Shown here: positions 39,035 to 56,121 of the stretch, one piece after another | Layout: each line of letters begins with the position of its first letter | Numbering within the stretch: position 1 is the first letter of the stretch | Source of the DNA: Apostichopus japonicus | Taxonomy: Eukaryota > Echinodermata > Holothuroidea > Aspidochirotida > Stichopodidae | Direction: 5' to 3' | Length of the DNA: 64,000 nucleotides | Assembly: GCF_037975245.1 (NCBI RefSeq) | Contig: NC_092573.1 | Span: 6,994,501 to 7,058,500 of the forward strand | Translations under genes and position numbers: made by a program | The notes under the pieces: model-generated | Seen by the model: only the letters and a program-made list of their open reading frames with translations | Told to the model about the DNA's origin: nothing | Database searches by the model: none

Positions 39035-42000
39035 TCAACTGTTTTCTTGGACTGAATATGACAACGTCATTATCAAAGAATACGTTATTTGTAAGAGGTT
39101 TGTACCACTTAAAATGTGGTGCAACGAATAAAACGTTACGTTCGTGTATTCATGTAATCCATTACCAATGAGTAAACTTTATTTTTCCAGAGAAATCAAG
39201 AAAATTGATCACAACGGAGTTGTTTACCCAGAGAAATACACGAGCATGGTCTGTAAGATTGATATGCACTTTACTGAATTTCTACCCAACATTTGTTTAA
39301 AAAAGAGAAACAATCCATCGTAAGTTTAATAAAATTGGTGAGAAGCAAGCCTAAAAACCAAAAACCTGCGTACCCCAGTATATATCGCCACAAAACCACA
39401 TCATTCATTCATCGTGCGTGCATGCTTCCTTCGTCCCACAAACCAGGTAGTTGTTCACTGTTGATTTATTTACAACCTATATGTTGTCTGGGCAAGAAAA
39501 CCTAACAGCTTGATATATTTCAACCGCTGTTTCCTTACATTGTAATCACATGATTGTGACAGTATTGTCAAATGAAGTATCGCGCGAGTCCCTTCGAAAG
39601 GGAATAGATACCATCTACACAATGATCAAAAATTGAGGAGCAATCTACACTGTGTGTACAAAATAACATACACTTCACTTTCAAAACTGTATCAGATGTG
39701 CCTAGTAGCCTATCGTAACATCGGAAATAGCCTATACCGGGACATCATGAGCTTCATGGTCAATGTTACCTTGACCATGATGGTTAAGTCGTCATTGTAT
39801 TTTCTCTTCTTGTATCTCCCAAATGTCACGGACCTGATAATGGAAATCATTTTGTCGATTGAGAATAGATCATCGAGAACCAATCTACTTCGAACATATG
39901 GATATGTATGTCTATACTTTGGAATATTCTGCATGAGCTTTGATTTAAGTAGGCCTACGGTAAGGTAGACAAGTTCAAAATAACTTGATATTTAACCCAA
40001 AAAATCGGTGTTCTTCGGAAAATTCATCATTCTGTAACTCCACTGGAGGAAACACAATGTATTGTGACGAGCCCTCCCCCATCCCCTCCCGGTTTGTTAA
40101 TTGCCATTGAGCGTGTACGTCCGTTACCGAGAGGTCAATAAAATAAAACAAAATAGACGGTGGATCAGTACGGTTTACACCATGACTAATCACTTACGGC
40201 CAGCCAATCTTTGTGCAGTTAACTGCTACATCATTACCTCCATATAACGGCCGGATGACTTCAGTCAGAATTGACCAAAACTATCTTACAAATCGTATAC
40301 CGAGGTGCTTATAGTTTTGTATTACATCTCTCAATCACAGAAAGCAATGTTTTAGTCACTCAATGTCATAACACAAGGAGAAAGAGCCTACTATGACCTC
40401 TCGACCCTTCGACATGATATTAGTCCTTGTCCTCTGCAGATGAGCAGCAAAGTACGGTAAGACACGAATTACCAATCTTTTCGTCTAACAGTTGTCCTAA
40501 ATATATCTGCACTGTCTGCTATATTGAATTAACACGAGAGCTGCGACTGTTATAACCTACTTTTTTTTATCGCCAGGACGGCATATAGACAGCGCTTGGA
40601 ATATTCTAACTGGAATTGTTTATAAGTTATAGCCCTCTTCATTGATGTCATTATCGCTGATTCGTATAGTAAGAGATGTTATCAGGAATTCTCAAAATTC
40701 AGAAGGAGCCGCTGAGCTACTTGACCGAAAAGCGACTTTCTTTGCGGCAATAGCGGCAAGTTCATATCGACCTTATGCTAAGTACCTCAATTTGAAAACA
40801 ACAAGGACTGATATGTCCAAAGTTGTTGTGACTACAGGTTAGTAATGGAGGCTATATTTACAATCAATATACGCATAACGCACTAAATAAAATCCACGCA
40901 TTCCTCACTTCACCGGCCAATCTTGTTCATACTTGAATCACCGAATAGCGTCGGTCATACCGAGTGTCCGCAATATATAGTATACACTTCTAGCCAATTA
41001 CCGTCCTAATCACTCAATAACCTTTATATACCGGTAAAGACTGTGTGCGCCGAATCAAAAGCTGGACTGATATTTCTTAATGGGACGATTATTGAGCCCC
41101 TAGCAACATCGCATAAATTCAAACGCTGTAGGCCTGTGCTTAAATACTGTAGTATATATGCATACTATACAGTACGCAACGTTGGTGTATATAATCGGGT
41201 GAATTTTCGTGTGATTTATCTACAACAAAGGATTATATGCTACTTCGCTTTGCGCGCCACGGTAGCTTACCTCAATGGATTGTTGTATGTAGTACATATA
41301 TATACTAGTAGATTCACGTTAATGTGTATTACATATAACCTAGGCTAGTGAGTCTTGAAAGTAAAAAGTAAAAAAAAAACAAAGATATTTGGCAGCCTTC
41401 CAGACCTGTTAACATGATTTAGGTCCGCTCAAACACTAACATGAGTGTTAAAGTGTATCGTGGCTACATGTTACGGTCTTGGCTATTGTTAACGTTACAG
41501 AACTGAGGAATCCGGTGTATAGGCTGCAGTTGTTGCAATGCGATCGTTAATTTATATTTCTAATTTGTTCTCTCGTTCTAGAGAATGGTTCAGTCGGCGA
41601 TCTCGACATCATCTGAAACAACTGGGGGATATAAAGCCTCGTGTTGTTACCGTACGACTACATTCCGGAAATACCGAGAGACTTCTCACCGACACAACAA
41701 GACAACTTGACCAGTCTAGCATATTTAAAGCTAGATTTTAAATTCGAAGAACTGTTGTAGACCTAAGTTACCATTTGCTATATAGCCTATATGGAATAAA
41801 AACATTGAAGATATATTCTTTTAATTATCGTATAGGCCTATGTGTTCTTCGTCGTGTCTACTAAAATACAGTCGGTCTAGTGTATGATTAATTTGATTTC
41901 TATTTCCGTATGTGTCGACGATTTATTCATGAATATACATACGGTATTTTTTATGATTATAATGAATCAACGGAATCTATGGTACATTGAGACCAATATA

Positions 42001-42856
42001 TTTACATAATTATTATAATTTATTTATTATTTTTTTATGACGCCTCTAGTAGAAACTTTAATTAAACAATATGTATACTAATGAAGTATAAACCATTCAT
42101 ACCCAAACTGAGTAATTATATATGCTTTACTTTAATTCACGCTTTGCTAATTTAGATGGGAGGCAAACTTCAAATTGCGATTCTTGCACGAATTAAACAA
42201 ACATATTTAGTCTATTCGTGCTTGTTTGTATATACTGTGCTATCTTACTAATTTCTAATATAAACATATTTTTGTTAACGTTAAATATGCTCTTATTAGA
42301 TCTGTTCAATGTTACATATGATTCATTTTTTTGCAGCTGAACACAATCTTGGTATATAAACAATAACCATTTTATTAAAAAGTTTTGGTTATTTTCCACA
42401 TTTTCTATGCCATTAAACTATAGTCACGCGACTAGAGACACGTTTCACCAATGAACAAGTTGAACGTGCCGTGTGTATAGTCATCCTGACGTCTTCCTGC
42501 CTTCATGAATTATTCATAGGGCAGAGAAATAAATCGTTTACCAAGACGCAGAATATATAGCTTTTGACTTGACTCAGCCCGTAATTTAAAGCTACGATAT
42601 CAGAACCTTAATTGAATGGATGGGTAAAATGGTTCTTCAGGGACTTTAGATTGTTCCAAGAATGATCAATACTTATTAAAGTTTACTTCCTGACAAGTCA
42701 CTGATTGAAATAGGCAAGAAAAGTGATGAGATGTACGCCATCTTAGATTAAATGTCTAAAAACTAGTCATTGATATACGTTATGAGCTGCCTCGTGACCA
42801 TTATTTAAGCAGGTCCGGCTTGACTGTATAAAGCTTTCAGTATAGTGAGAATGATG

Positions 42857-46019
<3,163 letters not shown>

Positions 46020-46178
46020 TCAAAGGAGAGCATACAATACATAGGGGATCAAAGGACAGTTTACAATACATAGGGATCAAAGACGAGTATACAATACATA
46101 CGTGAGATCAAAGGATAGTATAGAATACATAGGGGATCAAAGAAGAGTACACAGTACATATGGATCAAAGACGAGTAT

Positions 46179-46243
<65 letters not shown>

Positions 46244-46592
46244 GATCAAAGAACAGTATACAATACATAGGGGATCAAAGAAGAGTATACAATACAAAGG
46301 GGATCAACGACGAATATACAATACATAATATCAAAGAAGAGTATACAATACATAGGGATCAAAGAACAGTATACAATACATAGGGATCAAAGACGAGTAT
46401 ACAATACATAGGGGATCAAAAGGAAGTATACAATACATAGGGGATCAAAGAAGAGTATACAATACAAAGGGGATCAACGACGAATATACAATACATAATA
46501 TCAAAGAAGAGTATACAATACATAGGGATCAAAGAACAGTATACAATACATAGGGGATCAAAGGAGAATATACGACTACATAGGGGATATCA
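46020..46592. repeat. Minisatellite, unit about 29 bp, with an embedded (TA)n expansion
   Basis: Close to 20 copies of a unit like AGGGGATCAAAG..GAGTATACAATACAT, with single-base variants and units shortened by a G. Within one unit, at 46180-46240, the TATACAATA part is replaced by about 30 TA dinucleotides. Segment 46255-46385 is repeated identically at 46425-46555 (period 170), a higher-order duplication of several units. Confidence 0.93.
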
Positions 46593-47369
46593 AATGCATT
46601 TTAGTTTGATATTCATCCTGCAGGAAATATTGTACTTTCAACATATTAACAGTGTAACCTTGGTGAGATCGGACCGTGGTATAGTTACAATATAAACAAG
46701 TAAACAATTTCACTGTAACTTCACTTGGGCCGGTGATCGTAAATGGAAAATAAACTTTGTTTGACTCTTTCCATCCACCTATTTGAACATTTTGGTTTTT
46801 CCAATGGCTATACCTCGATTGAAAGAATAGTGTTCTTTGTGTTTCATTCACTCTTCAATTGAGATTTTCTTCATTTCTTCTTCTGCCCGATTCAAACTGT
46901 TTCCCTGAAATCGTTATTACATTATTTTGAATCAGCTTAAGTTTAATACAGCTCATATGTTGATAATAACCTTGAAAATTTCAGAGTCTAATGAAATATA
47001 AATTGACACCAACTGCAACAGACTAAATAACATTGCGGGTCGGAGAAATTTTAAAAAACAGTAGGAATTTTCAGTTGTTTATCGTCGTATGTTAATATTC
47101 CGATATAACAAATCCAGTTCAATACATTTATACTGCAGGGATACGCTTCAAGGTCACTATGCCACCATAGTCGTGTTCAGGTTGTTAAAACAAAATAACA
47201 TATTATAGGGAAGATGATCCCTGGCTTACAAGAAGTTTTGAGGCTAATCAGACGTATATGCCATTATGTTTCCTTCGAAAGTGCAAAGGCAAATACTAAC
47301 AGTCATTTTAATACATATACGGGATTATTGTGAAAAGAAATCTCAGCACATTACATTGCATTTTCATAA

Positions 47370-48200
47370 CATTTGTAGTGTACTTTTGATAGTATTTGAT
47401 ACTCAGGCTATAATCTTATAGAAATGCAGTGTATTTCAATAGTATTTCATACTCCGTGGCATTGCAGTGTATATATTTTACGTAGTATTTGATACTATCA
47501 TAGCATCGCAGTGTATTTTAAGTGGTATTTCATACTCTCATAGCATCGCAGTGTGCTTTAGTAGTATTTCATACTCCCATAGCATTGCCGTGCATTTTTT
47601 GGTAGTATTTGATACTCTCAAAGCATCAGTGTATATTTAGTAGTATTCCATACTCTCATAGCATCGCAGTGTATTTTTAGTAGTATTTCATACTCCCATA
47701 GCATTGCCGTTCAATTGTAGATAGTATTTGATACTCCCATAGCATTGCCTTGCAATTTTAGTATTTGATACTCCCATAGCATTTCCGTGTATTTTTTTTA
47801 TATTGTTTGATGCTATAATCTGATCTCACAGCATTGCAGTCTAGTTTTGACAGTTAGCTATATGATACTCTCACTCTCATTGCATGCATATATGTTTGGT
47901 ACTGTAGTATTGGATTCTTTCATAGCATCACAGTGTTGTTATTTGATACTTAGGTTAAATATTTCATAGCATTGCTTTTAAAAAAATATTATTTGATGCT
48001 ATAATCTGATCTCACAGCATTACAGTCTAGTTTTGACAGTTAGCTATATGATACTCTCACTCGCATTGCATGCATATATGTTTGGTAGTATTGGATTCTT
48101 TCATAGCATCGCAGTGTTGTTATTTGATACTAAGGTAAATTTCATAGCATTTAGTGAATTTTTCTAAGGTTTTGATATTAACTCTCACAGCAACACACTG
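47370..48200. repeat. Minisatellite, unit about 40-47 bp, with higher-order structure
   Basis: Many diverged copies of a unit containing TAGTATTTGATACTC, CATAGCAT and CGCAGTGTAT. Near the right end a composite block, 47806-47971, is repeated with few changes at 47992-48151 (period 186). TAGTATTTGATACTC contains the near-palindrome GTATTTGATAC, so individual units can form small hairpins. Confidence 0.9.
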
Positions 48201-50280
48201 CAATAGAAGACTAGTCATGTTTCATTCAAGGCTATATGACTTAGCCAAATGTTGTGTATAAAAATACGGAAAAGTGTCTATGCGACGAATTCCTCAGATC
48301 CTCATCTTTTAATGATTGATTCTTTCAAAGTATTTTTATATTACTGGGTATATACAACAAATAAAACTCAATCTGATCGCATCAGATTACTGGGAGGTAC
48401 CGTGTGAACATCTTTGGTTTCGTTCTCATTAATCTATCGTAAAAAGCGTTACGTTACTTTGAATCAAATAAATACCAGATGCTAATGCCTTCTTCGACAC
48501 AAATGTTGGAAAAGGGGAAATAGGTTTATATAAGTACCAACAAAGGAGACATCTTATATTATAACCCAAAGCGTCTTTCTTCTGTAGGATTAGGATAAAT
48601 AGCATGTAACTGATCTTTTCCTGTTGGAGCTCTTAATGGCGGTGGCCGGTTCCCAGTGCATATCGAATATACAAGTTTGTTTGTAGATGAATATTTATCT
48701 CTCTTTTATCTCGAAATCTCTTGAGCATCGCAAACCGTCATCTAATTGACTTGAAATTGTTTATATCAGTAAAGCCTCTCTCAGAATTCAGTAAGGGGTT
48801 ACTGACTGCACATTAATGTTGCCCAAAAAGAAAGAAGTCGTCGCTGTCATTTAGAGATCTGTAGATGGGTTTTTTTCGTGATGTGTTTTTTTTTTTTTTT
48901 GTCTTCGAAAGATGGTGGAACAAATGGTCACATTTTGCTTTACATCCCAACGTTGCGTTACACGTAGACATTTTCATATTGCAATATAATATTATCTTCC
49001 ATCAATAAGTTTTATACGACTTTCGATATAATCATAACACATCATTACCAGGGCCCCAATTCCTCCGCTATAATGAGGTGAAATTAAATTAACAAGAGAC
49101 ACTTGATAGCATGCAAGCAATTCTACCTCTGTACCCAATACTATCAGATATATCACAGATATACATATGCTGTATACATCAGTATATAGCACGCAGAAAA
49201 GAAATACCAAATATCCATTGAAACACTGCATATACGGCGGGTTGCAGTGACTCATAAGATGACTTCATATCTATGAACATAAGAATTTACACCACCTTAT
49301 CCAGAGTGCCTCTCACCGACGACATCTTCGTGTGTGAAGTCTTACCTTACATAAATTTCACCTTATAGTAATTGTGATCATTTTGTATTTTATTTTTGCA
49401 AGATCAATCCCTCCGTTCTTTTCGATCACTCCTTTAAGGAGATTAAAAAAGTGCGGTTTTTATTACATCCAGTGTTGATTAAATTGTCACCTAAGCTTTC
49501 TCACGTTTTTTTTTGTTGGGGGCTTTTTATGAAGTCGCTCTCTCGACATGCACAACCTAGTAATACTATTAGTGATCACCCTGCTGGTTGTGTAATGTTC
49601 TTAGTGTTATTGTGTGTATGTATAGACCTATTTTCAATATCCATCCCCAGTAATATCTGACCGGAAACGTGATAAACTTGGTAGAACCTTGTTCCGGAAA
49701 TTACACCGCAAAGTAAGTCAAGCCAGCGGTATGTTGAAGATAGCTGACATATTCAACTTATAGACCGTGGTCATATTAGGTCGACTTGGAAGTCGAAAGA
49801 GGGGAAATTAAACTATTTAACATATGATAGTAATATCACTATCAACTGCATATAGTGCCGTGTGACACAATGAACGAGTTTTCGTGCATATTAGGCCTAC
49901 TGACTATATGGTAAGGTATACATGTACGATTAAATCAAAGTTTCTGCGAAATGGACATTTTCAATGCAAACTTGCATGCCGGGAAAAGTCAGTTGTATAT
50001 AATAAGCAAGTGATCATTAAAAATTAAGAAAAGACAGAAAGGGCACAACCACGTTGACTTTCTACAAGTTCGCGATGGTTAGCGATGTGTTTCATCCAGA
50101 CCTCGAAAATGTTTCTTCTGTTTTCGGAGCTTGCCGACGGCGATCGACTCAGTTGTATTTTATCATTATGGTTTAATAACTAGCTCTATACCCAAGCTGG
50201 ATTTCTTGCTTTCTGAGCATTGATTCTGATGGGCCGGGGAGGGAGGGGGGGTCTGATGGGCCTTGGATCGGTTTTCATGG

Positions 50281-50320
50281 ACGATTCTGTGTCGTGGACC
50301 AAAACGTTTGCGGACCACTG
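50281..50320 (-). mobile_element. Single hAT-like terminus
   Basis: On the minus strand the segment begins CAGTGGTCCGCAAACGTTTT, very like the ends of hAT elements (CAGTGG.. followed by AAC.TTT). I found no partner end or target duplication, so this is a decayed or truncated copy. Confidence 0.4.
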
Positions 50321-51672
50321 TTTAAACCTTGACTACAGTGAATATCTTTTAAATGATCTGATGCTTTGCTTCAATATATAGAATGCATCTAATTTACCTA
50401 TACCATAGATAAGAAAAAGGCTCACGAAATGTTAAATTTGTTTCCAGTTGCACCTTGAAAACTCGACATAAATCATACTAAATCACCACAGCAACCGACC
50501 AAGTGTCATTTATCATCGGTGCAGAGTTATATTTTCGATACCGAACTTGATATTTAATCAGGATTACAACACCGTATATCACGTGATTTAATCATTGTCA
50601 TATACACGCAAGCTGGCTATTCTCAGCCTCGTTTTGATCATTGGAGTATTCCAAGCTGATGCCACGACACAAAGAGAAACGTATTGCTACTGATATAACG
50701 TGTGATGAAACGGTTGGAAAGTAACTACTATAGTCAGTAATTCATCACGTGATATGACTCAATCAAAAAAATAACTAATTGGTCCAAGCTATATATACGG
50801 AAGCAGCTTACTAATTTACACAGACTGAACCCATCCCACGTAAATAAAAAAAATCTTTTGGAGCTATAAAACTTGCAAGTTATGTCAGTGTTACAATCAA
50901 GTACAGTATCATTGAGGTATATGCAATGACTATAATTATGCATATTCAATGTATGATAATGAAGTTAATGAACAGACGTTTTATGCCTCCTGTCTGTTTT
51001 ACCTATAGCAGTTGATCATGTGTGAAATGCAGTTTACTTCCAACAAAAAATAAGGTTCCTTGCTAGTTATCAATATGTTATTGAAAACAAATTTTCCAAA
51101 ATTGTTGACCTTGGAATTTCCTAGGACATGATTGGTACATGATTGGTTATCATTTTAGAGGTATTCAAAATAATTTGTGAGATTATGATATAGCTTAGCT
51201 GGGCGACACAACACTTGAAAGGATTAGTAAGGTGTGAATAAATTAACATTGTATTTAATGTTATTGCCTGCTTTGACATCATATATATCTGTATATTGCA
51301 CGAACAAGCTCCTTGTTTCTAGCTCACCGTGACCTTCAATTATAAGAACATCAGAAGTCTCCGCCATTTTTCTTTTTTTTATTTCTTTTTTCGAATCTAG
51401 GCCAATCAAAGTAACCTGCTCGATCGATATAGGAAAGGGCATTGATATAAACTTGTGTGAGCAGTGCCAGCCATATATATAGAATGTTAGGCTTTGCTGC
51501 ACTGAGTAAACTACTACTGTCAACGTGGCTAATACTGCAAGATTGCCTTGTTTGCGTCAATTGCGACATTATCAAAGTTATATTTAGACCATGCATGCAA
51601 ACGTTGAGCGTTAGACCCATTCAAGCGAATACGAAGTAGAATATGTGATGTTTATGCATAAATTGCATATAG

Positions 51673-51674
<2 letters not shown>

Positions 51675-51729
<55 letters not shown>

Positions 51730-51736
51730 ATATAAT

Positions 51737-51770
<34 letters not shown>

Positions 51771-51815
51771 TGTATATGTGTGTATATGTGTGTATATATA
51801 TATAAATCTATTAGA
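51675..51815. repeat. Compound (TA)n / (TATG)n microsatellite
   Basis: A TA run to about 51727, then about seven TATG units, then mixed TATG/TGTA ending in TA. Confidence 0.93.
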
Positions 51816-52799
51816 ATTTTTTTAGACAATACTCCATATATTTCACTTATGAGTCATATCTTATTTCTGTTTTTTCTTCTAATAATATAAATATATACAT
51901 ATATATATTATTTCGCTGGATGATATAGGACGCTCCTCATCTAAGAGATAAAATACTGGAAAGTGAAAAACTATGTATCCCTTACTTTGGATTAGCGTCG
52001 AGAATCGGCAGGCTACAAAAGGTATTTCGGCACTGATTACACGTTGTAGTATATAAAGGATTTCATTTTTTTTTTTTTTTTGCTTTAGGCTTCTGCCGCA
52101 CCTCATTAGTTGATTAAAATAGGAAGTCGAATATTCCTGTTTACAAATATACGAAGCGAAACTCGTGTGCATGTAAGGTCAAAATCTTGATATTGTTTCT
52201 AGATTCATGAGTCGGGACAGGTCGGGACGATAGGCGATACGAACATTCACCTTGGAGAGAGTGCTCATCAAATAGCAGAATTGTTTGACAGGAATGAAAT
52301 CGAATTAAGAATAAGAACATACAAGATTCAACTCATTTTGTAAACTATAAAATGCTAGATCATTGAGGAACGGTCATTTTCAGATTAGCTGTTTCTACTC
52401 ATTTGTTTCGATTGTGTATATACACATCACATACTGCAGATGGGCTGTTCTTTTATTGTAATAATAAGGCATTTGTAGCAATATTTCAACTGAACGAAAC
52501 TTCGATAATGGTGAAACTAATTCAGCAATTGTTTTTTTAATAAAGTGAAATATTCTCCAAAATATGGTACAAAAAAACAAACAAAACTGATTGGTTTCCA
52601 GATAATCAAAGCGTCTATATCTACATTACGTTTCGTTCAGCAGTTACTACGCAAAGCTCTCATGAGCTGCTTTGCTGTCATTAGCTGTTTGGACTAGCGC
52701 AGGAGGGATTCAAGGGGGTGGCCTGGGGTCGTTGAAGCCGACTCCAGTTAAGGTATGTCCTCGCCTACAAAAACAATTGACGTGAATTTATTCCGCCCC

Positions 52800-53825
52800 C
52801 AAACAAAGGCTATATCCCCATGGAGCACCACTAAATAAGGGGTTAATCAACGGTCTAGCGTGCGTTACTCACAGGATTAATGCACGATCGGGGGATAATG
52901 CAAGCGATGCACGAGGGCGGAGCCCGAGTGCATCCAGCGATAGCATTAACACCCGGAGTGCATTAATCATGTGAGTAACGCACGCTAGACCGTTGATTAA
53001 CCCCGTTCATTCATACACTACCATTTGTGTGGGGGAAAAATCATAAAACAAAACATTTTTGGTTACATATAACCAAAGATTTATTAAAGTGATGCCCCGT
53101 AATTTTACCGTGCGTTACTCACAGGATTAACCACGGTCAGCTGACCTGAATGGACCAATAGGATTTAGGAATCTTTACTAAGTATGAATGAACAAAGGTT
53201 ATATCCCCATTGTGCACCCCTAAAGACAAAGCTATACATCCCCATGCAGGACCCCTAAACAAAGGCTACATCCCGTGGAGCACCCCCAACTTAAGAAGGC
53301 CACACAACCCCATGGATCACCCCTAAACAAATTGAACTTCCAAATGCAAATACCCTACAGACAAAAGTTACATCCCCATGAAGGACCCCTAAAGAAAGGC
53401 TGCATCCCCATTGAACCCCCCTAAACAAAGTATACATCCCCATACATTACCCCTAGACAAATATTACATCCCATGGAGCACCACTAAAAGGCTGCATCCC
53501 CTGAGTACCCCTAAACAAAGGCTACATCCTCATGCAATTCCCTTAGACTAAAGTTACATCCCCATGCAGTGCCCCTAATATGTTATACATGCTCATGCAG
53601 TACCCCTAACAAAAGTTTTATCCCCATATAATAGCCTTAGACAAAGGCTACATCCGCAAGCAATTCGAAAGCTTCATCCCCATGCAGTACCCCTAGACAA
53701 ATGATACATCCTCATGTAGTACCCCATAATTTTTATTATCCCCATACAGTAGCCTTAAACAAAGGCAACAGCCCCAAACAATACCCCTAGACAAAAGCTA
53801 CAAAACCCATCCAGTATCTCCAGAA
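52800..53825. repeat. Minisatellite, unit about 32-35 bp, interrupted by a mobile element
   Basis: Tandem diverged copies of a unit like CCCTAAACAAAGGCTACATCCCCATGCAGTA. The array starts at 52800, is broken by an insertion at about 52836-53196, and continues for roughly 18 further units. Copies differ by substitutions and small deletions, indicating an old array. Confidence 0.9.
52836..53196. mobile_element. Foldback element inserted in the minisatellite
   Basis: 52839-52885 and 52958-53004 are reverse complements at 46 of 47 positions (GGGGTTAATCAACGGTCTAG ends), with a further imperfect palindrome between them. From 53005 to 53196 there is a second module bounded by GTTCATTCATAC and its complement GTATGAATGAAC, with another copy of CGTGCGTTACTCACAGGATTAA inside at about 53110-53131. 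The minisatellite unit is broken off on the left after CCACTAAA and resumes on the right at CAAAGG. No protein is encoded. Whether this is one element or two nested ones is open. Confidence 0.75.
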
Positions 53826-55089
53826 AAATGAGCCACAGTTTCTGATGGGCTTTTATCATTAAACTCTATAATACAGTCTCCGCTCATTTAATTTCAAGAC
53901 CAAGCATCGACCTACCCGGCCGCCCCAGCCAGCTCGTGTAATAGCTTCTTTACTGTCTTCGCTCTTTCACCTTTGTGTGATTTCCAGAAGCGAGAAACAC
54001 GTCTTCCTACGAAGGGCGATCGCGCTGGTTAATAACATTAAACAGTGAATGACGGTTGTGTTATTAACACCAATCCTAAATAATGCAGAAAAGACAAGGG
54101 CATAGGCAATTGCCTTCCACAGTGTAAATAATGAAAAGATTGCTTGACATTTGAAACCGAGTTCTTGATTATTAATGAAGACGACAGTGACCATTTAGCC
54201 GATTTAATATCCAAGTTTATAACTGCTATATATGTGTAAAGATTGTGTATGTGTATCGGGTGTTAAGCACATTTAGCCATTTGTGTGTGTGGTACGGTAA
54301 TACGTTTAGTCGAATGCATTAGTAAGGAATTTACTGTTTAAATTTGCAAGGCTATTCTGAGGTGTATGAAGTCGGTTCGCTCATGAAATACTGGACATAT
54401 TTCCCTTTCTCTCATATCAATTTCTATATCAAATTAAAAGAGCTTTCAAGTATAAAAAACATTAAAAAATGAAGTTTAAGAACCATGTAGAGAAGGCAGA
54501 CAAAAAAATGCAGTGCGTTAACAGAAAAGACCAAATGAACGCGGCACTATACGTAACATTCTCTGTGTAGTTCGAGAGATATTCGAGGCCTCTAGCAGAT
54601 CACTGAACTAAGTTTCTGATCAGCTGAATTACCAGAATTTGAGGCTCGCTCTAATTAAGTGGTCATCAGTTGCCAGACTAACGATTAAGTCGATCCGTAG
54701 ATTCTATGACGACATTTTGTATAAGCCACCGAGAAAATAGATTATCAGAGTTCAAGGTTGATCAATCAAAGAGGGATCAAACCCCTTGAACCTTTACACC
54801 CGTGATAAGTGAAAGAAATTGGAGATAAATTAAAGAAAAAGATGTGTAAATGTGAATGATATATCAGAGAAGACAAAATCATTCAGAAAAAAATGTTGAT
54901 ATAGTATATAAATTAACATAAAAGGAAAACCAATGCTCGATAAAATCAAGCAAGAGTATGTTAATAAGAACTTGTTAAAAATTTAAAATACTGGATTACA
55001 CCGATAGTGATATGGCAAGAAAATAACAAAATAATGATTTCTTTAGACAGGAAGCTTGTATTTGAGGTTCTTCAATATAAATATATTAA

Positions 55090-55139
55090 ATATTATAAAT
55101 ATATATATATATGAATGTAAATCATAATATATATATATA

Positions 55140-55199
<60 letters not shown>

Positions 55200-55217
55200 T
55201 ATATATATTTATATAGT
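55090..55217. repeat. (TA)n microsatellite with interruptions
   Basis: Several TA runs separated by short AT-rich and CTATAT pieces. Open frames through it consist of Tyr/Ile runs. Confidence 0.9.
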
Positions 55218-56121
55218 GTGTTTATGTGTTTATTCATACGTGATGCTCCTGTACGTAATGTTCTGTTTAACTCAGTCCCATCACCTAACATACTATTCTA
55301 TAGGCCTACTACCTTACTGTCAGTACAGTACATTATACGCTCGTATACAGCTAACCATGAACTAGCTATATCATCGCCATCGCCATTATCTTCTTCCATG
55401 ATACCTAATCCATCATCATTATCATCATATACCTTCGGTCCCCTGTCAGTCTCACTCTTTCTGCAAACAAAACGTTACTCAACAGACTTCGAACGAGTCG
55501 TTTCCATTGAGAATCCTTGTGTTGACATTCATAACTCTAGCTTGGTGATTGTCAATTTTGCCAAGAACGACTGCATAATTTATGTCAATTACCACCAAAA
55601 GAAAACAAATTTGTGGGCTTCAGAGTAGGTTTTTTTTCTAAAGAAAGAGAAGGCAAAGCAAGAATCTCAAGAATAAACAAGTATCTGGAGGGTTGTTCGC
55701 AGTGATGAAAGAGGCATGTTCTACGAGAGATTGCAAAGTATAGGGAGAATTTAATGACAAAACGATATAGAACTACCAAACTGCTTTGGCACAGTGCACG
55801 AGAAAATCAATCTGTATATGTCTCTTATATATTCATTATTTCAATTGCAGGAGAAATTTAAAGTCTGAAAATACATGTATAAGATATTGTTATGAAAATG
55901 AACAGTATTTTGAAGATGATTCTTATACATGTCCGGGAATAATTTATTTCGTATCACACAGCAAAATACGATGTTAAATTGCCAAATTGCTGCAAAGATG
56001 CATAGAGCTGTTTCTGTATTTACAATGTGAACAAGGTTTATTTTTTTAAATAAAACAAAGCTGTTAGCAAACTGCTTATCCACTAAAGAGTCTGCGTAAG
56101 AGAATATGTAAAAGTAAGTGG

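Larger units (their letters stand above)
48201..52799. other. Intergenic, no gene seen
   Basis: Contains a possible hAT terminus near 50.3 kb and a compound microsatellite near 51.7 kb. No open frame here has family resemblance. Confidence 0.5.

Noticed and set aside
39633-39968. Plus-strand hydrophobic 111-codon frame that looked like a membrane protein
   Set aside because: The hydrophobicity is ordinary for AT-rich DNA, the opposite strand is equally open, and no receptor motif could be found.
46020-48200. CRISPR-like arrays
   Set aside because: Units are contiguous or diverged tandem copies with no unique spacers, and the DNA is plainly eukaryotic.
55218-55628. 136-codon plus-strand frame
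   Set aside because: It begins at the edge of a microsatellite, is Ser/Pro-rich from TCATCATC repeats, and lacks splice or family support.
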